A stretch of 64,000 nucleotides of DNA from Lachnospiraceae bacterium (GTDB taxonomy: Bacteria; Bacillota; Clostridia; Lachnospirales; Lachnospiraceae): the NCBI GenBank assembly GCA_017428265.1, contig JAFRRD010000037.1:21552-85551 (forward strand). The letters run 5' to 3'. Under the pieces are notes generated by a model, which was given only the letters and a program-made list of their open reading frames with translations, was not told the origin of the DNA and ran no database searches. Positions 52,874-60,781 of the stretch are shown piece after piece. The stretch's first letter is position 1; every line of letters begins with the position of its first letter. The translations under genes and the position numbers were made by a program.

Positions 52874-52905
52874 ATAAAAACGGCCCTGCTGCTGCAAGGC
52901 CGTTT
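52874..52905 (-). terminator. Terminator hairpin in the liv leader (putative attenuator)
   Basis: On the minus strand AAACGGCC pairs with GGCCGTTT over 8 bp around a 12-nt loop and is followed by TTTTTAT. It stands between the leader ORF stop and livJ, about 50 nt before the livJ ATG. Confidence 0.75.
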
Positions 52906-52926
52906 CTATTCGAAAATTCCTTCCGC

Positions 52927-53031
52927 CTAACAGCTTTGCCTTATCCTTTTGTCCACGCCGAGAACAGCCTGCAGTACAAGGACTAGCAGGCTTACGGATA
53001 CCAGCAGAATGCTGCACTCAGCGGTAAACAT
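52927..53031 (-). CDS. 34-aa Leu/Val/Ile-rich leader peptide before livJ
   Basis: A short ORF too small for most callers. The protein reads MFTAECSILLVSVSLLVLVL, then QAVLGVDKRIRQSC, with 15 of 34 residues Leu, Val or Ile and runs such as LLVLVL. AAAGGAG lies 9 nt before the ATG. It comes about 40 nt after a consensus promoter and 22 nt before a terminator hairpin, which together suggest a branched-chain amino acid attenuation leader. It could also be a one-helix membrane peptide (a holin-like or toxin-like small protein). No homologue is recalled. Confidence 0.6.
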   Translation of the reverse strand: MFTAECSILLVSVSLLVLVLQAVLGVDKRIRQSC

Positions 53032-53074
53032 GGATAAAAGCTCCTTTCGGAAGGAATAAACTGAATATGCGGCG

Positions 53075-53103
53075 ATTATATGCCCTGATTCACCTCGTGT
53101 CAA
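53075..53103 (-). promoter_or_regulatory. Consensus promoter of the livJHMGF operon
   Basis: Minus strand: TTGACA (53098-53103), 17-bp spacer, TATAAT (53075-53080). Both hexamers perfect. Transcription would start near 53067, just before the leader ORF ribosome site. Confidence 0.85.
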
Positions 53104-53149
53104 GAGAAAATCAAGAAAAATATTCTATTTATACGAAACTTTTTGCTGT

Positions 53150-53226
53150 TGTCATCCTGAGGAGCGAAGCGACGAAGGATCTTCAAATCAAGACAGGAAG
53201 ATCCTTCGCTGCGCTCAGGATGACAG
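53150..53226. repeat. Family A dispersed palindromic repeat, copy 3
   Basis: GTCATCCTGAGGAGCGAAGC with GACGAAGGATCTTC, then an inverted unit GAAGATCCTTCGCTGCGCTC with AGGATGACAG. It lies between the liv promoter and the AraC-type gene, at that gene's 3' end. Confidence 0.88.
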
Positions 53227-53237
53227 GCGGGAGGTGA

Positions 53238-54125
53238 CTACTTTCTCCCCCGATACTTCAGCGGGGTGGTCTTGAGTTCCGCGCGGAAGGCTTCGATGAA
53301 GTACGACGAGCTGCAGAAGCCGGTCTCAAGAGCAATGCGGGACACGGGCCAGTCGGTCTCCTCCAGAAGCTCGGTCGCCCGCGCGAGGCGGTAAGCCTTC
53401 AGGTAGTGAAAGATCGTCTCACCGGTCGTCTTCCGGAACTGCCGGCAGCACTCACTGCCCGAATACATCACCTCTTTCGCAATGCCGTCGAGGCTCACAG
53501 GCTCGGCAAAATGCGCCCTGAGATACGCCATGATGCGGCGTACGAGCTCGCCCGTTTCCTCCTGCCCGCTCTCCTCGCCGGCGCTGCCCGCCGCCGTTCC
53601 CTGCAGAAGCGCCAGCCACAGCAGGCCGATCCGCGCCTGGATCGCCATCTCGTAGCCGAAAGCCTTCTCATCGTAGAGGGCGCCGATCGCCCGGATCTCC
53701 TCCAGCAGTTCGTTCTGCCAGCGGATCTCTTTTTTGAGGCTCCCGTGCTCCGGGCCGGCTGCGCCGATGTAGGGCGTCACGTATTTTTTCTCCGTGACCG
53801 AACCGGGAAAGGTCCCTAAAATGCGCGGGTGAAAGTCCAGGCAGAGGTAGGCGGAATCCGGGTCGCCGACGGGCCTCGCCGTGTGCAGGCGGCCGCTGTT
53901 GACGAAGAAGCCCTCGCCCTCCGAGAGCAGGTACTGCGCCCCGCTTGCCTGAAAGCACATCTGCCCTTTCGTCACCACGCAGAGCTGGATCTCGTCATGC
54001 CAGTGCCAGTTGATGTAGCCCAGAACGCACTCGCTCATGACGTAATGGTAGACCGCGACGGGGAATTCCCGCGTCCCGTGCTGCTTTATCTCTTTCCGAT
54101 CGTCCAGAACACTTATCGAAATCAT
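53238..54125 (-). CDS. AraC-family transcriptional regulator
   Basis: 295 residues. The first half is a cupin-like sensor (INWHWHDEIQLCVVTKGQM, LSEGEGFFVNSGRLH). The C-terminal 100 residues have the two helix-turn-helix motifs of AraC/XylS: SLDGIAKEVMYSGSECCRQF and SRIALETGFCSSSYFIEAFR, ending TTPLKYRGRK. The start was set to the ATG at 54125; a TTG four codons upstream is open but has a poorer site. Divergent from serC. The ligand and targets are unknown, and no link to the liv operon is proven. Confidence 0.88.
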   Translation of the reverse strand: MISISVLDDRKEIKQHGTREFPVAVYHYVMSECVLGYINWHWHDEIQLCVVTKGQMCFQASGAQYLLSEGEGFFVNSGRLHTARPVGDPDSAYLCLDFHPRILGTFPGSVTEKKYVTPYIGAAGPEHGSLKKEIRWQNELLEEIRAIGALYDEKAFGYEMAIQARIGLLWLALLQGTAAGSAGEESGQEETGELVRRIMAYLRAHFAEPVSLDGIAKEVMYSGSECCRQFRKTTGETIFHYLKAYRLARATELLEETDWPVSRIALETGFCSSSYFIEAFRAELKTTPLKYRGRK

Positions 54126-54256
54126 TTCTTTGCTCAATCCTGTTATATTTTCTTCCCTTATTATGATATTATTCTCTTAAAAATGCAAGTACAATATCAT
54201 TTACAAAGAATTACGCAAGAAATTGCCTACGGGCAGATATTCAAGGAGGAACTGTA

Positions 54257-55345
54257 ATGAATTACGGCCGTACCTTTAACTTCTCCGCCGGCCCCGCCAT
54301 GATGCCGGAACCCGTCCTGGAAGAGATCCGCGACGAGATGATGAACTACCGCGGCAGCGGCATGTGCGTCATGGAAATGAGCCACCGCTCCAAGGTTTTC
54401 CAGCAGATCATTGACGATGCAGAAGCCGATCTGCGCAAACTGATGGGCATCCCCGACAACTACAAAGTCCTCTTCATCCAGGGCGGCGGCACCCTGCAGT
54501 TCGCCATGGTCCCCATGAACCTGATGAAGAACGGCGTGGCCTGCTACATCGAGACCGGTTCCTGGTCCAAGAAGGCCATTTCCGAAGCGAAGAAATACGG
54601 TGACGTCCGCGTCGTCGCGTCCTCCAAGGACAAGAACTTCTCCTACGTTCCGGACTGCTCCGACCTGGACATCCCCGAGGAAGCGGATTATGTCTACATC
54701 TGCGAGAACGAGACCATCAACGGCACGACATTCTTCGAACTGCCGAATACCAAGGGCCACATCCTCGTCTCCGACCAGTCGAGCATGTTCCTGTCCCGTC
54801 CCTGCGACGTCTCCAAATACGGCCTGATCTGGGCAGGCGTCCAGAAGAACGTCGGTCCCGCGGGCATGGCCGTCGTCATCATCCGCGAGGATCTGATCCG
54901 CGAGGATCTTCCGGCTTACGTTCCGACCTACATGAATTACAAGACTCATGCCGATTTCGCTTCCCTCTACAACACCCCGAACTGCTGGGCGATCTACTGC
55001 TGCGGCAAGGTCTTCAAATACCTCCTGGAGACCATCGGCGGCCTGGAAGCCATGAATAAACTCAACGAAGAGAAGGCGGCCGTGCTCTATGACTTCCTGG
55101 ATAACAGCAAACTCTTCACCGGCGCCGTGGTGCCGAAGGACCGCTCCCTGATGAACGTCCCGTTCGTCACCCCGAGCAAGGAAATGGATGCGGACGTGGT
55201 CGCGGCTTCCGTCGCTGCCGGCTTCAGCAACCTGAAGGGCCACAAGAGCGTTGGCGGGCTCCGCGCATCCATCTACAACGCCATGCCGAAGGAAGGCGTC
55301 GAAGCGCTGGTTGCCTTCCTGAAGGACTATGAAGCAAAACACTAA
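54257..55345 (+). CDS. serC: Phosphoserine aminotransferase
   Basis: 362 residues, a PLP enzyme that makes phosphoserine from 3-phosphohydroxypyruvate. RTFNFSAGPAMMPEPVLEEI is typical; the PLP-Lys is in YGLIWAGVQKNVGPAGMAVV; the end has MSHRSKVF near residue 40 and GHKSVGGLRASIYNAMP, which binds the substrate phosphate. AAGGAGG lies 6 nt before the ATG. First gene of serC-serA-DUF1015. Confidence 0.96.
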   Translation: MNYGRTFNFSAGPAMMPEPVLEEIRDEMMNYRGSGMCVMEMSHRSKVFQQIIDDAEADLRKLMGIPDNYKVLFIQGGGTLQFAMVPMNLMKNGVACYIETGSWSKKAISEAKKYGDVRVVASSKDKNFSYVPDCSDLDIPEEADYVYICENETINGTTFFELPNTKGHILVSDQSSMFLSRPCDVSKYGLIWAGVQKNVGPAGMAVVIIREDLIREDLPAYVPTYMNYKTHADFASLYNTPNCWAIYCCGKVFKYLLETIGGLEAMNKLNEEKAAVLYDFLDNSKLFTGAVVPKDRSLMNVPFVTPSKEMDADVVAASVAAGFSNLKGHKSVGGLRASIYNAMPKEGVEALVAFLKDYEAKH

Positions 55346-55364
55346 AACAGGAAAGGGATATAAT

Positions 55365-56282
55365 ATGGCGATCCGTATTTTAGTGACTGACGGCATGGAT
55401 GCCGCCGCAATGGAAACCTTAAGAAACGACGGTTTTGAACTGGTTGAGCAGTTCTATGCTCCCGAAGAGCTCGGTGCGGCGCTGCGTGAATTCGACGCCG
55501 TCATCATCCGCTCCGCCACCAAGATCCGCAAGCCGCAGATCGATGCGGCGCTCGGCGGCAAACTGAAGCTCATCATCCGTGCCGGCGTCGGCGTGGACAA
55601 CATCGATGTGAAATATGCCGAAGAAAAAGGCATCACCGTGAAGAACACCCCCCGTGCCTCTTCCCAGTCCGTTGCGGAGCTGGCCATGGCGCACATGTTC
55701 TCCTGCGCACGCTTCATCTCCGCGGCCGGCCACAGCATGCGCGAAGGCAAGTGGGAAAAGAAGGTCTTCAGCAAGGGCATCGAGCTGCAGGGCAAGACCC
55801 TGGGCATCGTCGGCTACGGCCGCATCGGCCAGCACCTCGGCGTCATGGCCAAGGGCATCGGCATGAATGTCATTGCCTTTGATATTTACCACATTCCGGG
55901 CATCGAAGAGCAGCTGGGCATCCCGTATGTCGAGATGGACGAACTGCTCGCCCGCGCCGATTTCATTTCCGTCCACGCACCGGCCGTTGACGGCGGCGCG
56001 CTCATCAGTGCCGAGGCCATCGAGAAGATGAAGGACGGCGTCGTGATCATCAACACCTCCCGCGGCTCCAACGTGGACGAGGCGGCCCTGCTGGCCGCTC
56101 TGGAAAGCGGCAAGGTCCGCGCCGCCGGTCTGGACGTCTATGCCGACGAGCCCGCCAGCAATTCCGCACTGTACAGCCATCCGATGGTCAGCTGCACGCC
56201 GCACATCGGCGCCGGCACCAAGGAAGCCACCAAGCGCATCGGCGCCGAACTGGTCACCGTCGTCAAAGCGTTCTTTGCCTGA
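55365..56282 (+). CDS. serA: D-3-phosphoglycerate dehydrogenase, short form
   Basis: 305 residues. A 2-hydroxyacid dehydrogenase with NAD motif GIVGYGRIGQHLGVMAKG, Arg-Glu-His catalytic set (ASSQSVAELAMAHMF, later SCTPHIGAGT) and no ACT or allosteric tail, so a type 3 PGDH that is likely insensitive to serine. The ATG at 55365 was chosen after GAAAGGG; the longer frame starts in serC. It is 19 nt from serC, which supports the serine pathway assignment. Confidence 0.92.
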   Translation: MAIRILVTDGMDAAAMETLRNDGFELVEQFYAPEELGAALREFDAVIIRSATKIRKPQIDAALGGKLKLIIRAGVGVDNIDVKYAEEKGITVKNTPRASSQSVAELAMAHMFSCARFISAAGHSMREGKWEKKVFSKGIELQGKTLGIVGYGRIGQHLGVMAKGIGMNVIAFDIYHIPGIEEQLGIPYVEMDELLARADFISVHAPAVDGGALISAEAIEKMKDGVVIINTSRGSNVDEAALLAALESGKVRAAGLDVYADEPASNSALYSHPMVSCTPHIGAGTKEATKRIGAELVTVVKAFFA

Positions 56283-56349
56283 GCAATAACTATCCCCCGG
56301 AGGCGTCGTTTCGGCCTGCTTCCGGGGGACATTTCTGAGAGGAACAAGT

Positions 56350-57633
56350 ATGGAAAATCTGTTTGAAGGCCTGGGCTTTGCGCCGGCCGATATCCTCCTG
56401 CCGAAGGACGGCACCGACATGACAAAATGGGCGGTCATTGCCTGCGACCAGTTCACCTCGCAGCCCGAATACTGGCAGGCCGTGGCGGAAGAAGCGGGCG
56501 ATGCCCCCTCGGCCCTGCACCTGATCCTGCCGGAAGCGCACCTGAATGATGCGGATGTTGACGCGCAGATCGCCGCGATCAACGAGTCCATGAAGCAGTA
56601 CCTGGCCGACGGGATCTTCAAGACCTATGAAGACGCGCTCATCTACATCGAGCGCACCCAGACCGACGGCAGGATCCGCCACGGTCTGATTGGCAAGGTC
56701 GACCTCGACTGCTACGATTTCACGCCCGGCAGCGGCGCCCTCATCCGCGCGACCGAAGGCACGGTCCTGGACCGCATCCCGCCTCGGGTCAGAGTGCGCA
56801 AGGATGCCCCGATCGAACTGCCGCACATCATGGTGCTGATCGACGATCCGGAGCGGACCGTCATCGAACCGCTGACGGCGGGGACTGACGGCATGCAGCC
56901 TGTTTATGATTTCGAGCTGATGCAGGGCGGCGGCCACATCAGAGGCTGGCTCCTGAACGAGGCACAGAAGGCGGCTGTCGCAGCGGCTCTGAACGCTCTC
57001 AAGAGCCCCGAAGTGCAGGAAGCGAAATACGGCCTGAAAGACGCCGCGCCGCTTCTTTATGCCATGGGCGACGGCAACCACTCTCTTGCCACCGCGAAGC
57101 AGTGCTTTGAGGACCTGAAGGCCCGCGAGGGTGAGGCCGCGTACGCCTCTCCCGCCCGCTACGCGCTGGTCGAACTTGTCAACAACCACGACGATGCTCT
57201 GCAGTTCGAACCCATCCACCGGGTGGTCTTCGGCGTCGATCCCGAGGAGGTCATGACAGCCTTCTTCGCGGCGCATCCCGGTGCGCACGACGGCATCGGC
57301 GAGGGCCACGTGATCGAGTATCTCTTCGGCGGTCAGCACGGTTTCGTGACTGTTCCGAACCCCGAAAAGCAGCTGCCGGTCGGGACGCTCCAGGCCTTCC
57401 TGGATGTCTACGTGAAGGCGCACGAAGGCGCGAGCGTCGACTACATCCACGATGACGACGTGGTCGAGCGCCTGTCCATGCAGAAGAACGCCATCGGCTT
57501 CAAGCTGCCGGCCATGGGCAAGGACCAGCTCTTCAAGACCGTCATGGCGGACGGCGTCCTGCCGCGCAAGACCTTCTCCATGGGACACGCGAGGGACAAG
57601 AGGTACTATCTCGAGGCAAGAAAGATCAAATAA
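56350..57633 (+). CDS. DUF1015 family protein in the serine cluster
   Basis: 427 residues. DUF1015 marks are WAVIACDQFTSQPEYW, GRIRHGLIGKVDLDCYDF and the ParB-like MGDGNHSLATAKQCF at about 237-251. The family is uncharacterised in bacteria; its DGNHSLA loop resembles that in ParB-like serine kinases (SbnI, archaeal SerK), which suggests phosphoserine or serine phosphate chemistry. GAGAGGAA precedes the ATG. It follows serA by 67 nt in the same direction, and no serB is seen. The link to serine metabolism is inferred from neighbourhood and motif. Confidence 0.85.
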   Translation: MENLFEGLGFAPADILLPKDGTDMTKWAVIACDQFTSQPEYWQAVAEEAGDAPSALHLILPEAHLNDADVDAQIAAINESMKQYLADGIFKTYEDALIYIERTQTDGRIRHGLIGKVDLDCYDFTPGSGALIRATEGTVLDRIPPRVRVRKDAPIELPHIMVLIDDPERTVIEPLTAGTDGMQPVYDFELMQGGGHIRGWLLNEAQKAAVAAALNALKSPEVQEAKYGLKDAAPLLYAMGDGNHSLATAKQCFEDLKAREGEAAYASPARYALVELVNNHDDALQFEPIHRVVFGVDPEEVMTAFFAAHPGAHDGIGEGHVIEYLFGGQHGFVTVPNPEKQLPVGTLQAFLDVYVKAHEGASVDYIHDDDVVERLSMQKNAIGFKLPAMGKDQLFKTVMADGVLPRKTFSMGHARDKRYYLEARKIK

Positions 57634-57667
57634 ATATTTGCTTTCCTGCGCCGTTTTCGGTAAAATA

Positions 57668-57702
57668 TGGCTGCCTGCTCCTTTCGGACGGGCAGCCGTT
57701 TT
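57668..57702 (+). terminator. Terminator of the serC-serA-DUF1015 operon
   Basis: GGCTGCC pairs with GGCAGCC, extended by an inner CTCC/GGAC match, followed by GTTTT. Confidence 0.75.
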
Positions 57703-57756
57703 GCATTCGGGATATCCTGCCGATGCCCCGGAATGAACTTAAAGGAAATGCCGATC

Positions 57757-60078
57757 ATGAGTGCCGACAACACCTTTTCCGAGCCTTATCTGAGCACGGG
57801 TCTTAGCGAAGCCGAAGCGGCCGAGCGGAAGGCGCGGGGTCTGGTCAACACGCCCGTAAAACCCCCGTCGAAGTCGGTCCCGCAGATCGTTTTCAGCAAT
57901 GTTTTCACCTACTTCAACCTGGTCTATTCGATCTTTGCGGTCCTGCTTTTATCGATCGGTTCGTACCGCGACCTCGGTTTCATGGGCGTCATCGTCTGCA
58001 ACACCCTGATCGGGATCGTACAGGAACTGCGCTCCAAAAAGGTGCTGGACCGCCTGAACGTCCTGCACGCGCCGACGGCCCTGGTCCTCAGGGACGGGCA
58101 GGAAAAACGCATCCCCGCAGCGAAGCTCGTGCAGGATGACCTCGCGCTATTTAAGGCCGGTGACCAGATCCCGGCGGACGCGCTCGTTGTCTCCGGGAGC
58201 GCAGCGCTGAACGAATCGCTCCTGACCGGCGAGGCGGATGAGATCAAAAAGGAGCCCGGCAGCGAACTGATGTCGGGCAGCTTTGTGGTCTCCGGCTCGC
58301 TCAGGGCGCGCCTTACCCGCGTCGGCGCAGAGTCCTACATTTCCCAGCTGACCCTGAAGGCCAAAGCCATGAAGGGCGGCGAGCAGTCCGAGATCATCCG
58401 CTCCTTAAACCGTCTCGTCAGGATCATGGGCTTTGCGATCATCCCGATCGGCGCGGCCCTGTATCTGCGCCAGCAGCCCCTCTACGGCTTTACCGACAAC
58501 ATGCGCTCCACGATTGCCGCGGTCATGGGAATGATCCCCGAAGGGCTCTTCCTTCTTGCCAGCATCACGCTCGCGATCAGCGCCGTGCGCCTCGCGCAGA
58601 ATCAGGTCCTGATCCACAACATGAAATGCATCGAGACGCTGGCCCGCGTGGATGTTCTCTGCGTCGACAAGACCGGGACCATCACCGAGCCGGAAATGAC
58701 GGTCGCGGGGTACGAAGCAGTGGAAGGAACTTCCGAAGACCTCTTCTCTCTCCTCTCCGACTTCACCGCGGCGCAGGATGCCGACAACATTACGATGCGC
58801 GCGCTGAAAGCGTATTTCACCGCACCGGCAGGCCGGAAAGCCCTGTCGGTCTCCGGCTTTTCGTCGCAGTTCAAATACAGCGGCGTGCAGTTTGACGGGG
58901 CAAATCTCGTCCTCGGCGCGCCGGAATTTCTGCTGAAAGATACTTACGAAACCTACCGCGAGCAGATAGAGTCCCACAGCCGGGAGGGACTTCGCGTGCT
59001 AGCCTTCGGCGGGAGCGAATCCGTGCCTGACGGCAAGGAGCTCACCGCTCCCGTCCGGCTTCTCGGCCTCGTCTTTCTGGACAACGCCATCCGCGAAAGC
59101 GCCCCCGCGACCTTCCGTTTCTTTGCCGAGCAGGGCGTGGAGATCAAGGTCATTTCCGGCGACAATCCGGTCACGGTCAGCCGCGTCGCCGCCCGCGCCG
59201 GCATCCGGAACGCAGAGCGATACATTGATGCTTCGACGCTTGCGACCGAGGAAGCGGCCCGTGCCGCGATCCTCGAGTATACCGTTTTCGGCCGCGTTTC
59301 GCCCGAGCAGAAGAAGCTTTTCGTGAGCGCGCTGAAGGATGCCGGACACACCGTCGCCATGACCGGGGACGGCGTCAACGACATCCTCGCCATGAAGGAA
59401 TCCGACTGTTCGGTCGCCATGGCCGCCGGCAGCGACGCTGCCGTGCAGGCCTCGCAGCTGGTCCTTCTCGAATCCGTTTTTGCGAAGATGCCCGCCGTCG
59501 TGGATGAAGGCCGCCGGGTCGTGAACAACCTCGAGCGCTCCGGCAGCTTCTACCTGGTCAAGAACGTTTTCTCCTTCCTGATCGCGCTGTCCGCCATCTG
59601 CATCGGCTTTACCTATCCGCTGCTGCCGCTCCAGATCACCCTGATCGGGGCGTTCACGATCGGCATTCCGTCCTTCTTCCTCGCGCAGGCGCCGAACAAG
59701 GACCTGATTCGCGGCGACTTCCTGATGAACGTCTTCCGCAAGGCCCTGCCGGGCGGGATCGCGGACGCCGTGACGGTCATTCCCCTCGTCCTGATCGCCG
59801 GCGGGATGGGCCTCCCGCAGGCGGAGATCCGCACCGCCGCGACCGTCGCCGTGTGCGCCATCGGCATGCTGATCCACTACGGGATCGCACGGCCGCTCGA
59901 CCGCTACAAATGGATCGTTTTCGCGCTCTGCGGCGTTAGCCTTGTTGTGACCATGCTGGTCCTCCACGGCCTGTTGGAACTCGTCCCGCTGTCCGTCCCC
60001 GCCGCGCTTCTTGCCGCCGGCGCCTTCATCGTCGCCGTACCGGTATATTTCCTGCTGCGGAAGGTATTTGAGAAATAA
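57757..60078 (+). CDS. P-type cation-transporting ATPase, CtpE-like
   Basis: 773 residues. A-domain LTGEAD (156-161), phosphorylated Asp 304 in CVDKTGTIT, nucleotide-binding middle, and hinge MTGDGVNDILAMK. Membrane helix 4 has IPEGLFLL (260-267), and the protein lacks N-terminal metal-binding domains, as in the CtpE-type ATPases (calcium or other light cation). The ATG at 57757 was chosen (AAAGGA upstream); one at 57748 is also in frame. Single gene; transported ion not certain. Confidence 0.88.
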   Translation: MSADNTFSEPYLSTGLSEAEAAERKARGLVNTPVKPPSKSVPQIVFSNVFTYFNLVYSIFAVLLLSIGSYRDLGFMGVIVCNTLIGIVQELRSKKVLDRLNVLHAPTALVLRDGQEKRIPAAKLVQDDLALFKAGDQIPADALVVSGSAALNESLLTGEADEIKKEPGSELMSGSFVVSGSLRARLTRVGAESYISQLTLKAKAMKGGEQSEIIRSLNRLVRIMGFAIIPIGAALYLRQQPLYGFTDNMRSTIAAVMGMIPEGLFLLASITLAISAVRLAQNQVLIHNMKCIETLARVDVLCVDKTGTITEPEMTVAGYEAVEGTSEDLFSLLSDFTAAQDADNITMRALKAYFTAPAGRKALSVSGFSSQFKYSGVQFDGANLVLGAPEFLLKDTYETYREQIESHSREGLRVLAFGGSESVPDGKELTAPVRLLGLVFLDNAIRESAPATFRFFAEQGVEIKVISGDNPVTVSRVAARAGIRNAERYIDASTLATEEAARAAILEYTVFGRVSPEQKKLFVSALKDAGHTVAMTGDGVNDILAMKESDCSVAMAAGSDAAVQASQLVLLESVFAKMPAVVDEGRRVVNNLERSGSFYLVKNVFSFLIALSAICIGFTYPLLPLQITLIGAFTIGIPSFFLAQAPNKDLIRGDFLMNVFRKALPGGIADAVTVIPLVLIAGGMGLPQAEIRTAATVAVCAIGMLIHYGIARPLDRYKWIVFALCGVSLVVTMLVLHGLLELVPLSVPAALLAAGAFIVAVPVYFLLRKVFEK

Positions 60079-60082
60079 AAAA

Positions 60083-60217
60083 CCCTCTCCCGAACGCGGG
60101 AGAGGGTACCGAATGCAATGAGGCGGGTGAGGGCGGCTTAAAAGCATCTGTCATTTCGCCCTCACCCGTCACGGCCTTTGGCCGTGCCACCCTCCCCCTC
60201 GTTCAGGGGGAGGGTTT
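60083..60217. repeat. Family B palindromic repeat, composite copy 4
   Basis: Nested inverted repeats: CCCTCTCCCGAACGCGGGAG at the left, CGGGTGAGGGCG and CGCCCTCACCCG in the middle, and CCCTCCCCCTCGTTCAGGGG at the right. It lies between the converging P-type ATPase and lipoprotein-like genes and might end both. Confidence 0.8.
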
Positions 60218-60223
60218 TATTAT

Positions 60224-60760
60224 TCACTGTCTGTGATAACGGCTGCAGCCCTGCATCTGCTGCGGGATCTCTTTTACCCCGATTGCCTTGTAGACCATCA
60301 TGCTTTCATAGTCCGCCGCGGATGGCTCCGCCTTTCCGGTATCGCGCACGTCGATCAGCCATTCCTGCGGATCCAGACCTTTGATGGAGTAAACATAGCG
60401 GTAAAAATGGTCGTTGATCCACCAGCCCTTCAGCTCACCGAGGACGATATTTTCCGTCCCGATCTCCCCGTAGGATACATAAGGGATGCCGTCCACTACG
60501 ATCGACCAGGCTACGCCTCTGTTCGCATCCTCCGGGTCCATAGGGACCTGGTCCGTTTTGCCGTCCGTTCTCCGGACGACCACATATTTCTCCGCATTCT
60601 GCCCGTCCACCTCCGAAACGCCGCTGATGTCGACCGACGGGACCGGCAATTCATGGCCGCCGCAGGCAGAAGAACCGATCAGCAGGAGGATCAGCAGAAT
60701 GACTGCCGCAGGCAGGGATCTCTTCCCGGACCGCTTCATCGCAGCTTCGCCCTGTTTCAT
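60224..60760 (-). CDS. Putative secreted lipoprotein, unknown function
   Basis: 178 residues. Basic N-terminus, hydrophobic segment LPAAVILLILLLIGSSACGG with a loose lipobox (the Cys at about 33), then a small beta-rich domain with VDGQNAEKYVVVRRTDGKTD and WWINDHFYRYVYSI. AAGGAGG sits before the first ATG; a second at 60737-60739 lacks a site. It starts 22 nt after the GH13 gene ends. No family recognised; surface location is predicted. Confidence 0.65.
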   Translation of the reverse strand: MKQGEAAMKRSGKRSLPAAVILLILLLIGSSACGGHELPVPSVDISGVSEVDGQNAEKYVVVRRTDGKTDQVPMDPEDANRGVAWSIVVDGIPYVSYGEIGTENIVLGELKGWWINDHFYRYVYSIKGLDPQEWLIDVRDTGKAEPSAADYESMMVYKAIGVKEIPQQMQGCSRYHRQ

Positions 60761-60781
60761 TTCTCTGTCCTCCTTTTTCCT

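Noticed and set aside
53238-54125. AraC-type regulator as the local regulator of the liv operon
   Set aside because: It is upstream of liv in the same direction with a family A repeat between them. No operator was seen in the liv promoter, so the link would be guesswork.
54126-54256. T-box or other riboswitch before serC
   Set aside because: The gap is A+T-rich and too short for a T-box. No specifier loop or antiterminator motif seen; promoter hexamers are ambiguous.
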